Positions 1-12,603 are shown, counted from the first letter of the stretch. The stretch is 64,000 nt of DNA from Piper betle (GCA_033002965.1 JAURVB010005903.1:62001-126000), one strand, 5' to 3'. Translations and numbers: made by a program. Notes: generated by a model from the letters alone, not told the origin.

Positions 1-59
1 CAAATCCTATTATCTTGTTGATTATCATTATGTATTCCTCTTTTATGTATAATGAGCAG

Positions 60-1969
60 GTTTTTGATGAAGCAGATATGTTACTTTGTGGAAGCTTCCA
101 AAATCAAGTTATTCGTCTGATAAACATGCTTCGCTTTGAGGAGAAGTCATTATCAAAATTCAACAGCTCTGAAGTTGAAAACTCAGAGAAGTTGAATTCT
201 GATCCGTCTATGGATTTAGAACCAGAGTGTGGGGAGTACCTTGAACCTCAAGACCTGGACGAGGAAAGCCTCAGTGGTCCTTCTAGTGATGGGGATAGTG
301 ACTTTGACAATAGACCCACGAGAGATAAAGACTGGAGGAGAGTGAGAAAAATATATGCTCGGAGCAAACAATATATCTTTGTTGCTGCTACCCTTCCTGA
401 GAGTGGGAAAAGAACGGCTGGTGGAATCTTGAAAAGGATGTTTCCAGAATCCAGATGGGTCAGTGGTTCCTATCTCCACTGTCACAACCCCAGGTGTTCA
501 CCTTCTCCACCTTCACTTGATAAAAAAGTGCTAAACCTGCTTGTTGCCAAATCATTTTATGAGCCCCATTAGCTGTGCCTGATTTCCGGTGGCATGCGAA
601 TAGGCTCATGCAAGAGGCAATAAGCTTTGTTTGTGTTTTTCTGACTCCTGTAGTTGATCGTTAAAATTTCTCAGATTAAAACAGAGGTGGGTAGAAGTCA
701 CAACTGATACACAAGTAGATGCTCTCATACAAGCCGTTAAAGAAAAATGTACACCTACCATTATTGGTGGGGTTTCAGTTTGCAGTCCTACTTGGACAAT
801 GGTGTTTGCCAATACTGTTGGTGCTGTTGAATCAATAGCTAATGTCCTCAGAAGAGCAAGCATTGAGTGTGTTACTTATCATAGAGACAACTCCTTGGAG
901 GAGCGAACTAAAAATTTAACTGATTTTCGAGAAGGAGGCAGAATTCTTGTTTGTACTGATGCTGCTGCTCGTGGTCTAGACATTCCTAATGTATCGCATG
1001 TTATTCAGGTACTTAAAAGCAATCATTAAAAGGTGTAATATAATAATCTTTTTCGTTTGAGTCTTGTGTTCTTCTAATGGCTTGTTTGAAACCCTTCTAA
1101 TGCCTGCTCGAACGTGTATTTTGTTTTGATCAATTTGAGGCATGATAAATACTTCCCTTGTGATCATTTAGATATCAAAAAAATATTGTTAAATTGGCAG
1201 TGAAAATGAGGCTCACTTCTTGATCTGGGCTTTTTCCCCATTCTTCTTGGAATCAAAATCGGGCTCCTATCATCTTATTGGGGTATGCTTTCTTTATCTT
1301 CTTGATGATTGCTAACCTCCTATTATACATTATGAATATGTAGGCAGAGTTTGGAACTTCAGCTGTCGATTTTCTCCATCGCGTGGGTCGAACAGGTAGA
1401 GCTGGTCGTCCTGGCATGGTGACAAGTTTGTATAACGATTCCAACAGAGATCTGGTCGCCGCTGTCCGTCAGGCAGGGAATCAAGGACGACCTGTGGTAA
1501 TTTTCTGAAGCAACTTTATTACTTCTTACATTCATTGAAATTTCAACTATGGTTCATTATTAGAAAAATTTGCAGTTTAATTAAAGTTAGAATTTGCTTG
1601 AAAGATGTCCTATATGATTAAAATATAGATTATGCCCCCATATTATTGTGCATTCCAGTTGAGCTGTCATTTTTTTTCAAAAATTTGTACAGGAAAAGGC
1701 ATTTAGCAGGAAGAGAAGCTTTAGAAACAAGCTTAAGAAAGGTATGTGCTAGTATGAGAAGTATTGGATAGTCCATAGCTCCTGTAGTTTGGGAATGTAT
1801 CAATTGCAACCCAGTGGAGCATATGAGTCTCTGCTTGTTTATTTAGACTAAATATTGATTTTTTTTCTTCCAAGAAATATTGATTGTTTAGAAGCACCTT
1901 TCTTACCCATATATTTTCTCAGGTATCATCAGATTCAAAGATGAATCAGCAGTTGCTGAAAGAGTGTAA
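60..1969 (+). CDS. RH22: DEAD-box ATP-dependent RNA helicase, RH22 type (3' part; exons 60-493, 675-1008, 1344-1496, 1693-1741, 1923-1969)
   Basis: This is the C-terminal part of a DEAD-box RNA helicase; the 5' exons lie before the window. The first visible exon follows an AG acceptor and opens with VFDEADMLL (motif II). An acidic, serine-rich insert follows, then FVAATLP, where the usual SAT of motif III reads AAT. FANT and the motif V block ILVCTDAAARGLDIP come next, then HRVGRTGRAGRPG (motif VI). Codon phase is kept across all five exons and the frame closes at a TAA at 1967-1969. The insert and the AATLP variant resemble plant RH22, a plastid helicase linked to rRNA handling; that role comes from family knowledge. 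If the last acceptor were used in another phase, the C-terminus would run on to about 2047. The family call is firm and the paralogue number is likely. Confidence 0.88.
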
Positions 1970-4184
1970 AGCAATTGATGAAGACGGCAAGCCGACCTTA
2001 CTTGCATTGTTAGGGAAGGATGGAAAGCAGCAAGAATTGCGTGCATAATATATCAGAGGTTGATATTTCTCACCAGAAAATTCATTTCAATGGGATACAA
2101 ATGTTGTATAGAAACCAAACTAATACCTTTTACTCGGCAATATAATATAGCCATGGCTTGGAAAAATAAAACAAGATAGTGGTCATCTGTTTTATACTTT
2201 TTTCCCCTCGTTCCAAAATGGGATTGAGACAAGAATTTCATCTTTTCATTTCAGTCTACATTGTATCAAAGTTTATATTTTGTGGGTAGTTTCTGTACAA
2301 GGTCTTTTGGAACCTCTAACCTTCTTTTGCACTCTATGAAATTAAAAACCAAATCTTTAGACAATAGCATTGAAGCATGGAGGGGGTTATGCTCCTTACA
2401 AGATTTGTGGATATTTATATTATTCTTACTAACAATGAATTCAATCTTCATATGACAAATTCTGGACCATGACCTCTCAATTAAAGCTATATTTTTAAAG
2501 ATCAGAAGAGAAATCATCATCATTATATTTTTTACAAGGATAAATCGTCATTATGAACTAACAAAGGGTCTATTTTTAAAAAACAAAATCAAAAAATCAC
2601 TATTAAGTACAAATTATTTCATTTTTGTCTGTGTTTTTTATTAAAATTTATATTTTCTTTTTCAAGGATTTGAATTATCCTTTTTTTAAGTGGTTAAACA
2701 TTATGTTTACTGTTTCCTCAAAGACATTTTACCCTTTTATTACATTAATTTTAAATGAAGAAATATTTGTAATATACAATTTTAAGAAAATAATTACTAT
2801 CAACCAAGCAGCTGCAACTTCGATACTAATTTTATATAATTAAATAGAAGATTTATTTTGTGCATATATATATATATATATATACATATTATATAATTTT
2901 ATGTGAAAAAGAAAATAATATAACGAGTGGATGAAATTAGGAAAAAAATAAAGAGAAGTAAAAAAAGAATTAGAATTCATTTTTGTATAACGAAAAAATT
3001 GTAAAATTTGAGTATAATAACCGCTAAAATTGATATTGGTTTTTCTAATTTTTAAAATTAATATATTATTTGAAAAAGTTCCACCCATTAAAACACTTCT
3101 TAGAAGTGACTATATTTATATCATAACTGCACATCTTTAAAAAATAATTCTTTGTTTTAATAATTCACTTCTTAAAGTGGATTCTAGCCTTAGCTCTTTT
3201 AGTTGAAATTATAAAAATTGAAGTGAGTAGAATCATCACTCTAAAACAAAGTAAACATAATATAATTAATTTAATACACCTGAATGAGAGTATTAAACTC
3301 AAAAATAGCACTACACATATTTAACATAAATTAGTTGCCTCAATATGCATGTAAATTAATAATATTTAAATAATTGAACAAAAAATATTAAAAAATCAAT
3401 TGAACATAAAGAATATTAACTTATTAAACCATTACAGAATCAATAAGTCCTAACAATTACTAAACAATACGTATTTAAATTACTAAATAATCATTCAATG
3501 GGGCAACTAATGGTTAAGTAAATTGAATAATTCATTAAGACATTTAAACATGCTAGAAACCATTTTTTTATCATCCAATATGCATAAAAATATTGTAATT
3601 TTTCTAATAAATTTTTATTGCTCAAAATTATCAGAAAAATTAAATCAATATCTGCACACAGAACATTATTATTAAATAAAATAAGGCGATAAATAAATTA
3701 ATTGATAAAAATCATAACTAATTCTCATGTGGTGAAAGTATTGCAAGTTCATTGTCACTCTTTATGATATTTCTCATTAGATATATCATGCATTATATTG
3801 TGGTTTCTTGTGCGAACAATGCTTGGCTCGAAAGTTCATTTGTATCCATTTTCGGCAAAGCATTAAAAAATATCTAAGATTTGTTTGTGTTATTTTGTCT
3901 AATGCAATTTATTATCAAAATTTCACAAATTAAAACATAGGCGGGTAAAAACACCTTGTGCTAGTGAATAATTCCACATCCAATAGGCATAAAGGGTAAA
4001 GTTTTTTGAGCAAGAGGCGAAGAAAATTTTCTAACCTGAACTTTAAACTAGGTCGTTTGATCATAAGGACGATCCAGATTTGATGACAAAAATACAACAA
4101 AACACACATCCACTCCTCCTTCGTTGGTGGCCAAGTTCCGGCCACGGCTACCACTGGGCCATTTGATTACATGGAGGACCTAGA

Positions 4185-4185
<1 letters not shown>
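1970..4185. other. AT-rich intergenic stretch
   Basis: The helicase 3' UTR probably ends near 2250. Beyond it the DNA is AT-rich with stop codons in every frame. A short (AT)n run lies near 2864-2884. No gene was recognised. Confidence 0.6.

Positions 4186-4188
<3 letters not shown>

Positions 4189-4220
<32 letters not shown>
4189..4220. repeat. (AT)n microsatellite
   Basis: Uninterrupted AT dinucleotides of about 16 units, directly before the diverged repeat block that follows. Confidence 0.9.
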
Positions 4221-4225
<5 letters not shown>

Positions 4226-4319
4226 TTCTCTCAGAACATCCCAAAAATTTTTAGTCTAATAAAAGATCGAAATGAGATGTTAACCATAATTTAACTACTA
4301 ACATATAACTTAGCAGAAG

Positions 4320-5647
4320 CAAATTTCAAAAGAATAATAATAACCATTTAACAATCAACAGTAATCATAAATACAACAATCAAAAGCAATCATAAATACA
4401 TACATAATCATAACCAATCAACAATCAACAACAATCATAAATATATACATAATCATAACACAATTAATTTTACTTTCTTATTTTCATAACCTAATTATTT
4501 CCATACCCACTTGTGTAAGTTGTCGAAAATCACTTTCATACTCATTTGCGTAATTTGTCAAAAAGTCATTTCCATCCCCACTTACGTAGGTTGTGGAAAA
4601 TCACACATAATACATTAAAAAATGATGCACATACACTTACACAAAAAGATAAATACTCATATATTCTTTAAACAGAAAGGGGGGAAAATTTTTGTCCTTG
4701 AAAATATACTAAATCATAAACATACTAAATACATAAACAAACTACACAAATTAAATACATAAACAGGATCATACCCCATTAGGTTTTGGATCCCTGTGAA
4801 TCTAAGACAGAAACGGGTTCGCTCTAATATCAAACCACTCAACAATCAAAAGCAATCATAAATACATACATAATCATAACCACTCAACAATCAACAGTAA
4901 TCATAAAGACATATATAAACATAACCACTCAACAATCAACAGTAATCATAAATACATATATAAACATAACCACTCAACAATCAAAAGCAATCATAAATCC
5001 ATACATAATCGTAACCACTCAACAATCATAAATACATACATAAACATAATGATTCAACAATAAAAAACAATCATAAATACATACATAATTATAACCACTC
5101 AACAATCAATATAAATCATAAATACATACATAATCATAACACAATTAATTTCACTTTCTCATTTTCATAACCTAATTAGTCCATACCCACTTACGTAGGT
5201 TATCGAAAATCACTTCCATACCCACTTGCATAGGTTGTCAAAAAATCACTTCCATCCGCACTTGCGTAGGTTGTCGAAAATCATACATAACACATTCAAA
5301 AATGATGCACATACACTTACACAAAAAGATAACATACTCATATCATATAAAAAAACACAACACCCACCAAAATTTTCCCCCTTTCTAGAAAGATATACTT
5401 ATATAGACATGAAAACGAATATTAAAGTCATCACTCATAAATACATACACTCAAAATATGAGAAGTCATCACTCATAAATACATACACTCGAGATACAAA
5501 AGTCATAAATCATGAATATGTACACACTCGAAATACAATAAATCATTCTCAAAAACTTATGAAAATAAATCTATAAATATTACATTTATTTAATAATATT
5601 TAAGACTAATTTCGAGACAAAACACGAGTTATTTTTAAGGTGTTACA
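4320..5647 (-). repeat. Degenerate LTR-like repeat with two related arms and internal short tandem repeats
   Basis: Two related arms, about 4320-4690 and 4838-5370, share the same order of sub-repeats. First come several copies of a unit near 40 bp (motif AATCATAAATACATACATAA). Then come three copies of a unit near 34 bp (motif CCCACTTGCGTAGGTTGTCG). The last shared piece holds GATGCACATACACTTACAC. On the minus strand the right arm begins TGTAACACC at 5647. Between the arms, at 4821-4836, the minus strand reads TTTGATATTAGAGC, close to the initiator-tRNA-Met primer site TGGTATCAGAGC. This fits a decayed minus-strand LTR element with a very short interior. The second arm is truncated, so the classification is inferred. 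Confidence 0.5.
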
Positions 5648-6528
5648 CCTCATCATTACCGCTCCCAATCTTCAGTCACCGACAATAGAGGAGGGAGCAG
5701 TGAGGGGTGGGGGAGGTGGGGTATACATATATATTGTTCGGGTGTGGGTTTCTACTCCTGCAAATCACGCTTTGCTTTAGGTTAGATAAGTGGGTTCAAT
5801 GGGACCAAAGGTGCCTTTGTTGTACAAATAAAATGTGTGAATCAAATAAATAAAAATAAAATGACACGAGTGAGGAAATACGCAAGAATTTTTATTTGGT
5901 TTAATTTGAATCCTTAAGTTAGTCTACGGGTTAAGAACCACGAATTCACTATTTATTCTTTGATTTTACGTTTAACACAAAATATTAAATTTTGTCGCCT
6001 TTGATAACTTTGACTCTGATTCCCTAGTTCATTTATTTATTGTTTTTAAATCTTCAAAATAACTCCACCATTGCGTCCATATTGTCAAAAAATGGTGGGG
6101 TAGCATGTTTTATCTTGATCCAAGGTCAGAAAGGCCGTCAAATTATTTTTGGAGTAATAATGGACTAAACCAGATCATTTTGAGTTGTTTCAGATCAGAA
6201 TAAATAGTAGTGTACGCAGGATTAGACAATTTATGCGTGCACCACGAGACAGGCGGCTCACTATACGCCACGAGTCTCTTCCTCCTTTCCAGCGACCGCG
6301 GTGTTTTCCGGCCGTGTTGACTATCACAAATTGCCTTTTGGGTAGTACCAAATCAATCCATGGATTGAATTTAATACGTTTATGATGGCAGTGTGGCCGA
6401 AAAACTCTCCTACCTGGTGAAAAACTACTGGAAAGAATTAAGTGGCCGGTAGTGTTGCACTACCGTCCTGCCACGACGTATCCTAAAGGAAGTAAATAAC
6501 CATCAAAAAATATTTATGAGCCTCATCG
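5648..6528. other. Intergenic sequence before the Copia element
   Basis: Mixed-composition DNA without a supported gene. A short GA/GT-rich patch lies at 5690-5725. Nothing else was recognised. Confidence 0.5.
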
Positions 6529-7153
6529 TGTTGAGTTTCCCTCACCCATTCGTATTGGAAGAACACAATTGTCAGTTTTGGCTTTTTGTTTATCACACTA
6601 ATAGTTGGTGTTTCGTATACCTATGTGTAATTTTGTTCTTTTTTATAGAAGTTTAATGAGGTGATTTCTAAAATTCTACTCATATTCTTCTATATAAAGG
6701 AGAACTCTATTGATGTTAAACAGAACATCCTCTTGAGAGTTTTTGAGCACATTTGGCTCATAAAGGGAGAGTTTGGAGAAGTTTTTCATCATCTCAAGTT
6801 GAAGTCAGGGTTATAATCCAAGATGTGAGGTTGATCCAATTTTCTTTTTAGGTATATATTAATTTCTCAATTTCTTATATATTGTATTTCTCAAGAATTA
6901 TATATTTCAAATCTTGTTATTGGTCTGATTTGTATTAGGAGAGTTTTGCCAAACTTTTATTCGATACTTGATTGTAAGAGATTTTTTTAATCAAAGTTGA
7001 TCGAGTAGGTTGGTTTTCTTTTTTCCTAATTTGGAAGAAAGTTTCCATCCATTTTTATCTTGGTGTCTCATATTTATCTTATATTTGTTTTCATTTCATC
7101 TTGAGGGGAAATATTTTTTGGGTTGTTTCCGCTAGAGTGTCTAGTTCCCAACA
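6529..7153 (+). repeat. Copia 5' LTR (625 bp)
   Basis: Starts TGTTG and ends CAACA, the standard TG...CA ends set in a 5-bp inverted repeat. A TATA-like TATATAAAGG at 6691-6700 is a probable U3 promoter and is kept in the other LTR near 11682. Confidence 0.93.
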
Positions 7154-7175
7154 AGCAGTATCAGAGCTTTGGTTC
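7154..7175 (+). promoter_or_regulatory. Copia primer-binding site (tRNA-Met type)
   Basis: AGTATCAGAGCTTTGG lies a few bases after the LTR end and matches the plant Copia primer site for initiator tRNA-Met, with one base changed in the leading TGG. Confidence 0.8.
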
Positions 7176-7229
7176 GTGTTTTGGTTCTTTTATTTGTCTT
7201 GTTTTTGGGTAGTAATCTTTTGTGTTAAG

Positions 7230-7860
7230 ATGAATGATGAGAAACATGTTAAGATGGTCGCCCTTAAGGGTAAGTCTAATTGGCATTACTAGAAGGGTCG
7301 TACGATTGATTATTTATTCACTAAGGATTTATATGATCCAATTCTTAGTCCTCCTGAGTCGACTAGTCCACCGTTGAGTACTACTCCAGTTGTGACTGAT
7401 GAAGGGAAGGCTCCTTTGATTCCTCCTCCTCTACCTATTGCTAAGGCTGAGTCAAGTGTCACGGCAAAGTGGATCAAGATGGACAGAAAATGCATGGCTT
7501 TGATCAGACAATGGTTAGAATAAAATGTATATAACCATGTGGCTGGAACAAAGACAGCTAAGGACCTTTAGGATAAGCTCTTGTATATGTATGAGAGAGA
7601 CACTCTTGGAAACCAAAATTTGCCGGTCAGAAGGTTGATGAATCTTCGGTATAAGGATGGGACAGAATTCAATGACTACATCAATGAGATGCAAGGTATA
7701 TTAACTCAATTATCTAGTTTGAATATGCTCTTTATGATGCTTGGAAAGCTTGTCTATTATTGAATACGTTACCAGAATCTTGGGAACCTTTAGATATTTC
7801 CTTGAATAATTCTGACAGCAGCTGACTTTTGATATGGTTTCAAGTTGTCTTTTGAGTGAA
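7230..7860 (+). pseudogene. Copia gag, broken
   Basis: An ATG at 7230 opens a frame reading MNDEKHVKMVALKGKSNWHY, then a TAG at 7290-7292 stops it. Gag-like protein continues in the same and shifted frames, including the RLMNLRYKDGTEFNDYINEM block typical of Copia gag, with further stops near 7520, 7569 and 7760. No intact zinc knuckle was found. Not functional. Confidence 0.8.
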
Positions 7861-9460
7861 GATGATAAGACTGCCAATTGTGAAACATCGCCCTCATCAT
7901 TTAGCACGCCTGTTGATGATGAAAATAATTGTTTGACAACTAATGATGATATTAGTTGGGTGATTGATTCTGGCGCATCGTTTCATGCTACTCCATGTAG
8001 AGATTTCTTCAACACCTATGTGATAGATTTTGGTTGCAAACTTGTTTTGAAAAATGTGCATCATATTCCTGATTTAAGATTGAACTTAATGTCAACAAGT
8101 GTGCTAGATGATGAGGGCTATGTTTCACAATTTTCATGTGGCTTATGGAAATTGGTGAAAGGATCTCTAGTGGTTGCTAAAGGGAAGAAGTGTGGTGGTT
8201 TTATAGGACTACATCTAGTCTGGTTCATGGGGAGGTTAATGTTACCTCTACTACTTTCACAGCTGATTTATGGCATAGAAGGTTGGGACACATGAGTAAG
8301 GAGGGCCTAGAATTTTTGAAGAAGAAAAATTATCTTCCACAACTTGATGAGACAACACTAAGCTCTTGTGATCATTGTTTGGCTAGAAAATAACATAGAG
8401 CTTCTTTTGTATCCACAAGCAAAAGGAAGACGCAAATACTTGAACTTGTACATTCTAATGTTTGTGGTCCAATGAAGATAAAGTCTCTTGGTGGAGCCTC
8501 TTATTTTGTCACTTTTATTGATGATGCTTGAAGGAAGGTATAGTGCTACTGTTTGAAGAATAAAAGTGATGTGTTTAATACTTTCAAATCATTTCATGTT
8601 CTTATAGAGAGAGAAACAGGGAAGACTTTGAAATGTTTGGGAAGTGATAATGGAGGCGAGTATTGTTCTAATGAGTTTCAGGTTTATTGTGACAAACATG
8701 GCATTTGGCATGAGAAGATGGTTCCCCATACCCCACAATTAAATGGAGTTGCTGAGAGAATGAACAGAACAATTCAAGAAAGGGTTAGTTGTATGCTATC
8801 TACAGAAAAATTACCTAAAGTATTTTGGGCTGAAGCTGTTTGTACTGCTTGTTATTTAATTAACAGGTCTCCTACACTTTCTTTAGATGGAGATGTTCCA
8901 GAAAAAGTTTAGAGTGGTAGGAAGGTAAAATACACTCATTTAAGGGTGTTTAGTTGTAAATCCTTTGTACATATACCAAAGGAAGTAAGGGCTAAGCTTG
9001 ATGCTAGGACATTTGAATGCATATTTCTGGGTTATGGGGATGAAGAGTTTGGTTTCAAACTTTGGGATCCTAAAGAGAAGAAGATTGTTTGAAGCCAGGA
9101 TGTGGTGTTTCCAGAAAATCAGTTTCTAGAGGACTTTGGGAATGAAACAGCTACCCAAAGTGATACCCAGGATTATGCTGTGAAGTTTAAGACTTCATCT
9201 GCTCCTCCAACGGTTGTAGAGGATATTGTTCAAGATGTTGCTGAACAGATTGATAAAGAAGTCAGAGATGACATTCCTATTTCTTTGCCTCGTGACGGTG
9301 AAGGTGAGGCTAATGATATTACTAATGATACAATTCCTGATATTGTTGATGAACAGGTACATGATGGTGATCGAGTTGTTGATCAAGGGGAGGCTGATGC
9401 TACTAGAACAAAATCTGGTAGAATTGTTAAGCCATCCACCAAGTATCCAAAATCTACTAT
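7834..9460 (+). pseudogene. Copia protease, GAG-pre-integrase and integrase, broken
   Basis: The aspartic-protease site DSG lies at 7966-7974 (context WVIDSGASFHAT). The pre-integrase block follows (GHMSKEGLEFLKKK, CDHC). In the integrase core the second acidic residue (GSDNGGEY) and the Glu (NGVAERMNRT) are present. The first Asp, normally in an HSDVCGPM-like context, reads Asn at 8457-8459. In-frame stops near 8391, 8529 and 8910 and a frame change near 8290 also break it. The C-terminal part (FLGYGDEEFGFKLWDP) is recognisable up to the nested insertion at 9461. Confidence 0.88.
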
Positions 9461-9930
9461 TGTGAGATCCCTCAACTTAGTCCCACATCTAATACCTATT
9501 AGGAGAAGATCATGTTTATAAGTGGGATGGACTATAGATCTTTAACTTGGGTTAACCATTTTAAAGAAATGACTTAGGCCCATTACGTTACACTTTAGGC
9601 CGGGTCGTTACAAATGATATCAGAGCTACCTTGTTACGTGTTAGATGGTGAACTGGACTACTGGACTAGGGACGTTGACTAGGCTACCATTCATAGGCCA
9701 AAATAAGATCGTGGGATGGAGCTAGCAACGTGCCAAGGGTAGGAATTTCGGGGATGAAATTTCCTAGGGTGGGTGGATTGTGAGATCACTCAACTTAGTC
9801 CCACATCTAATACCTACTGGGAGAAGATCTTGTTTATAAGTAGGAATGAACTATAGATCTTTAACTTGGTTAACTATTTTAAAGAAATAACTTAGGCCCA
9901 TTACATTGCGCTTTGGGCCGGGTCGTTACA
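9461..9930 (+). mobile_element. Nested miniature LTR element (TRIM-like), 470 bp
   Basis: Two direct repeats of 152 bp (9461-9612 and 9779-9930) both begin TGTGAGATC and end TTACA. They enclose a 166-bp interior with no coding potential. Directly after the left repeat, ATGATATCAGAGC is a near match to the tRNA-Met primer site. Directly before the right repeat lies a purine-rich tract (AGGGTGGGTGGAT). These are the hallmarks of a terminal-repeat retrotransposon in miniature, which depends on proteins of other elements. It splits the Copia polyprotein between integrase and reverse transcriptase. The flanking 5-mers (ACTAT, ATGTG) do not match. Confidence 0.85.
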
Positions 9931-11340
9931 ATGTGACTCTCACAGAAAGTGGTGAGCCTGAAGACTTCAATGAAGTTCTTAGTCACAAAGAGAAAGACAA
10001 ATGGGTAAGTGTCATGCAAGAGGAACTAAAGTCATTGGATGAGGACAAGACTTTTAAGCTTGTAAATCTTCCTAAGGGGAGAAAGGTCTTGAAGAACAAG
10101 TGGGTTTATCAGCTTAAGCATGAAGAAGGTAACTCACAACCAAGATACAAGGCAAGACTTTGGGCAGAAGAAAGGTATTGACTTTGATGAAATTTTCTCA
10201 CCTGTTGTAAAAATGTCTTCAATCCGTTGTGTGCTGCTAGGTTTAGTTGCAAGTATGGATTTAGAAGTTGAACAGTTAGATGTGAAGACTGTATTTCTCC
10301 AGGTGATCTTGATGAAACAATATATATGGAACAACTTGAGGGTTTTGTGGATAAGGAAAAGAAACAGATGGTGTGTAGATTGAAGAAGAGATTGTATGGC
10401 CTCAAGCAAGCTCTTAGACAATGATACAAGAAGTTTGATTCTTTTATGGATAATCAAGGCTACAACAAAACTGTTTCAGACCATTGTGTATTTATCTAGA
10501 AATTTGGGAAGAATGACTTTATCATTTTGCTTCTTTATGTTGATGATATGTTGATTCTTGGACAGGATAAATCAAGAATTGCAGATTTTAAAAAAAGTTT
10601 AGGGAAATCCTTTGCTATGACGGATTTGGGTCCAGCTAAGCAAATTCTTGGCATGTCCATCCAGCAGGATAGAAAAGCTAAGAAGATTTGGTTATCCCAA
10701 GAGAAATACATTGAGAAGATTCTTAAGTGATTCAACATAAAGGAAGCCAAGCCGGTTTCTGTTCCACTAGGAGCTCAATTCAAATTGAAGAAGGGTGAGC
10801 TAAGTGAAGCAGAAGTAAATGAAATGAAGAATATCCTTTATGCATCTGTTGTAGGGAGTCTTATGTATGCTATAGTTTGTACTAGACCAGCATAGCGTAT
10901 GCTGTCAGGGCAGTAAGTAGACATTTGTCTAATCCTAGTAGAGAACATTGGCAAGTAGTTAAGTGGATATTGAGATATTTGAGAGGTACTTCCAAGCTAG
11001 GTTTATGCTTTGGGAGAGGCAAGTCTATATTATCATGTTATAGTGATGCAGATATGGTTGGTGATATTGACTCTTGGAGGCCTACTTCTAGGGTTGTTGT
11101 TACTTTTGCAGGTGTAGCTGTTTCTTGGCAATCTAAATTACAAAAATGTGTTGCTCTATGCACAACTAAAACTGAATTCATTACAGTTACAGAAGCTTGC
11201 AAAGAGTTTCTATGGTTGAAAAGATTTTTGAATGAAATTGGGATAAGTCAAGATAAGTATGAGGTACTTTGTGATAGTCAAAGTGCTATACATTTGAGTA
11301 AGAACTCTAGTTTTCATTCAAAGAGTAGCACATAGATGTT
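9931..11340 (+). pseudogene. Copia reverse transcriptase and RNase H, broken
   Basis: The reverse transcriptase starts with TESGEPEDFNEV and DKWVSVMQEELKSL, then LKNKWVYQLK. A frame change near 10150 leads to GIDFDEIFSPVVKMSSIR. The catalytic YVDD box is intact at 10536-10547. The RNase H part shows CYSDADMVGDID and TKTEFITVTEACKE, with the usual Glu-Tyr step reading Glu-Phe. Stops near 10423, 10499, 10728, 10893 and 11333 make it non-functional. Domain order and motifs place it in Copia. Confidence 0.88.
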
Positions 11341-11507
11341 TGATATCATTGGGTAAGAGATGTGTTGGAGAGAAAGTTGTTAGAGTTGAACAAGGTTCAC
11401 ACTGACAAGAACATCTCAGATATGAAGGACAAACATTTATTTTGTCGAAGTTGAGCTGGTATGGAGAATTTTGCTACCACTTATGTCTAGTTAGCTCATG
11501 GATTCGT

Positions 11508-11520
11508 GAAGGGGAGGATT
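11508..11520 (+). promoter_or_regulatory. Copia polypurine tract
   Basis: GAAGGGGAGGATT abuts the 3' LTR, the usual site of plus-strand DNA priming. Confidence 0.8.
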
Positions 11521-12141
11521 TGTTGAGTTTCCCTCACCCATTGGTATTGGAAGAACTCAATTATCAGTTTTAGCTTTTCGTTTATCACACTAATGGTTGG
11601 TGTTTCGTATACCTATGTGTGATTTTGTTCTTTTTATAGAAGTTTAATGAGGTGACTTCTAAAATTCTACTCATATTCTTCTATATAAAGGAGAACTTTG
11701 TTGATGTTAAACAAAACATCCTCTTGAGAGTTTTTGAGCACATTTGGCTCATAAAGGGAGAGTTTGGAGAAGTTTTTCATCATCTCAAGTTGAAGTCAGG
11801 GTTTTAATCCAAGATGTGAGGTTGATCCAATTTTCTTTTTAGGTATATGTTAATTTCTCAATTCCTTATATATTGTATTTCTCAAGAATTATATATTTCA
11901 AATCTTGTTATTGGTCTGATTTGTATTAGGAGAGTTTTGTCAAACTTTTATTCGATACTTGATTGTAAGAGATTTTTTAATCAAAGTTGATCGAGTAGGT
12001 TGGTTTTCTTTTTTCCTAATTTGGAGAAAGTTTCCATCCATTTTATCTTGGTGTCTCATATTTATCTTATATTTGTTTTCATTTCATCTTAAGGGGAAAT
12101 ATTTTCTAGGTTGTTTCCGCTAGAGTGTCTATTTCCCAACA
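11521..12141 (+). repeat. Copia 3' LTR (621 bp)
   Basis: Direct repeat of 6529-7153 with TGTTG...CAACA ends. Differences are mostly single substitutions plus short indels in T runs. Confidence 0.93.
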
Positions 12142-12600
12142 CACGAGAGCACTTTGGTGGTAACCCAATGACCGGAGGTAACGGAGGGTGGGTCCAAAGA
12201 GGGTCTCTTATTGCTACTTTTTGCTGCTAGGCTGCTCTGGCGAGAGTTTCTGGTGGCAGTTTCCTGGGACGGTGGACGTTGGTAGTGGATCTTGGTCAAG
12301 TTGTATCAAGGGAAAGCCAAACTTCACACATGTGGGATAGGGGATTGCCGGAGGTGCTGTTCCGACGACGGGCTCCTCCCTGTCTTCCTTCTCCTCTCTC
12401 GCTTCTTTCTTCCTTTGCATGCTTTTTTGTCTTCTTTCTTTCTCTATGTATCAATGAGCCCCCCTTCTCCCCACTGCAAAGAATGGGCATATACAGGGGA
12501 GGGCTTCCCTCTTCTTCCCCTTTCGGTTCCACAATTTAGGCTTTGATCTTCTTACCTGCCCTTCCTATTCTTATCATATCAATAAGAACGGTGTTATATA
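12142..12600. other. Sequence after the Copia element, no gene recognised
   Basis: Moderately GC-rich DNA with a pyrimidine-rich run near 12375-12500. The short overlapping frames on both strands look like composition effects. It may be the edge of another retroelement. Confidence 0.4.
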
Positions 12601-12603
12601 TAT

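Larger units (their letters stand above)
6529..12141 (+). mobile_element. Ty1/Copia LTR retrotransposon, degenerate, with both LTRs
   Basis: Two near-identical LTRs bound an interior whose domains run gag, protease, integrase, reverse transcriptase, RNase H, the Copia order. A primer-binding site lies directly after the left LTR and a polypurine tract directly before the right one. The interior carries many stop codons and frameshifts, so the copy cannot encode its own proteins. It also contains a nested 470-bp miniature LTR element at 9461-9930. The 5 bp outside the LTRs (CATCG left, CACGA right) do not form a clean target duplication, so either a flank has mutated or the ends were rearranged. 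By eye the LTRs differ at a few percent of sites, mostly in their first 200 bp. Confidence 0.95.

Noticed and set aside
4320..5580. Possible CRISPR-like array from regularly spaced short repeats
   Set aside because: Units are imperfect, AT-rich and tandem without unique spacers, in a plant nuclear context.
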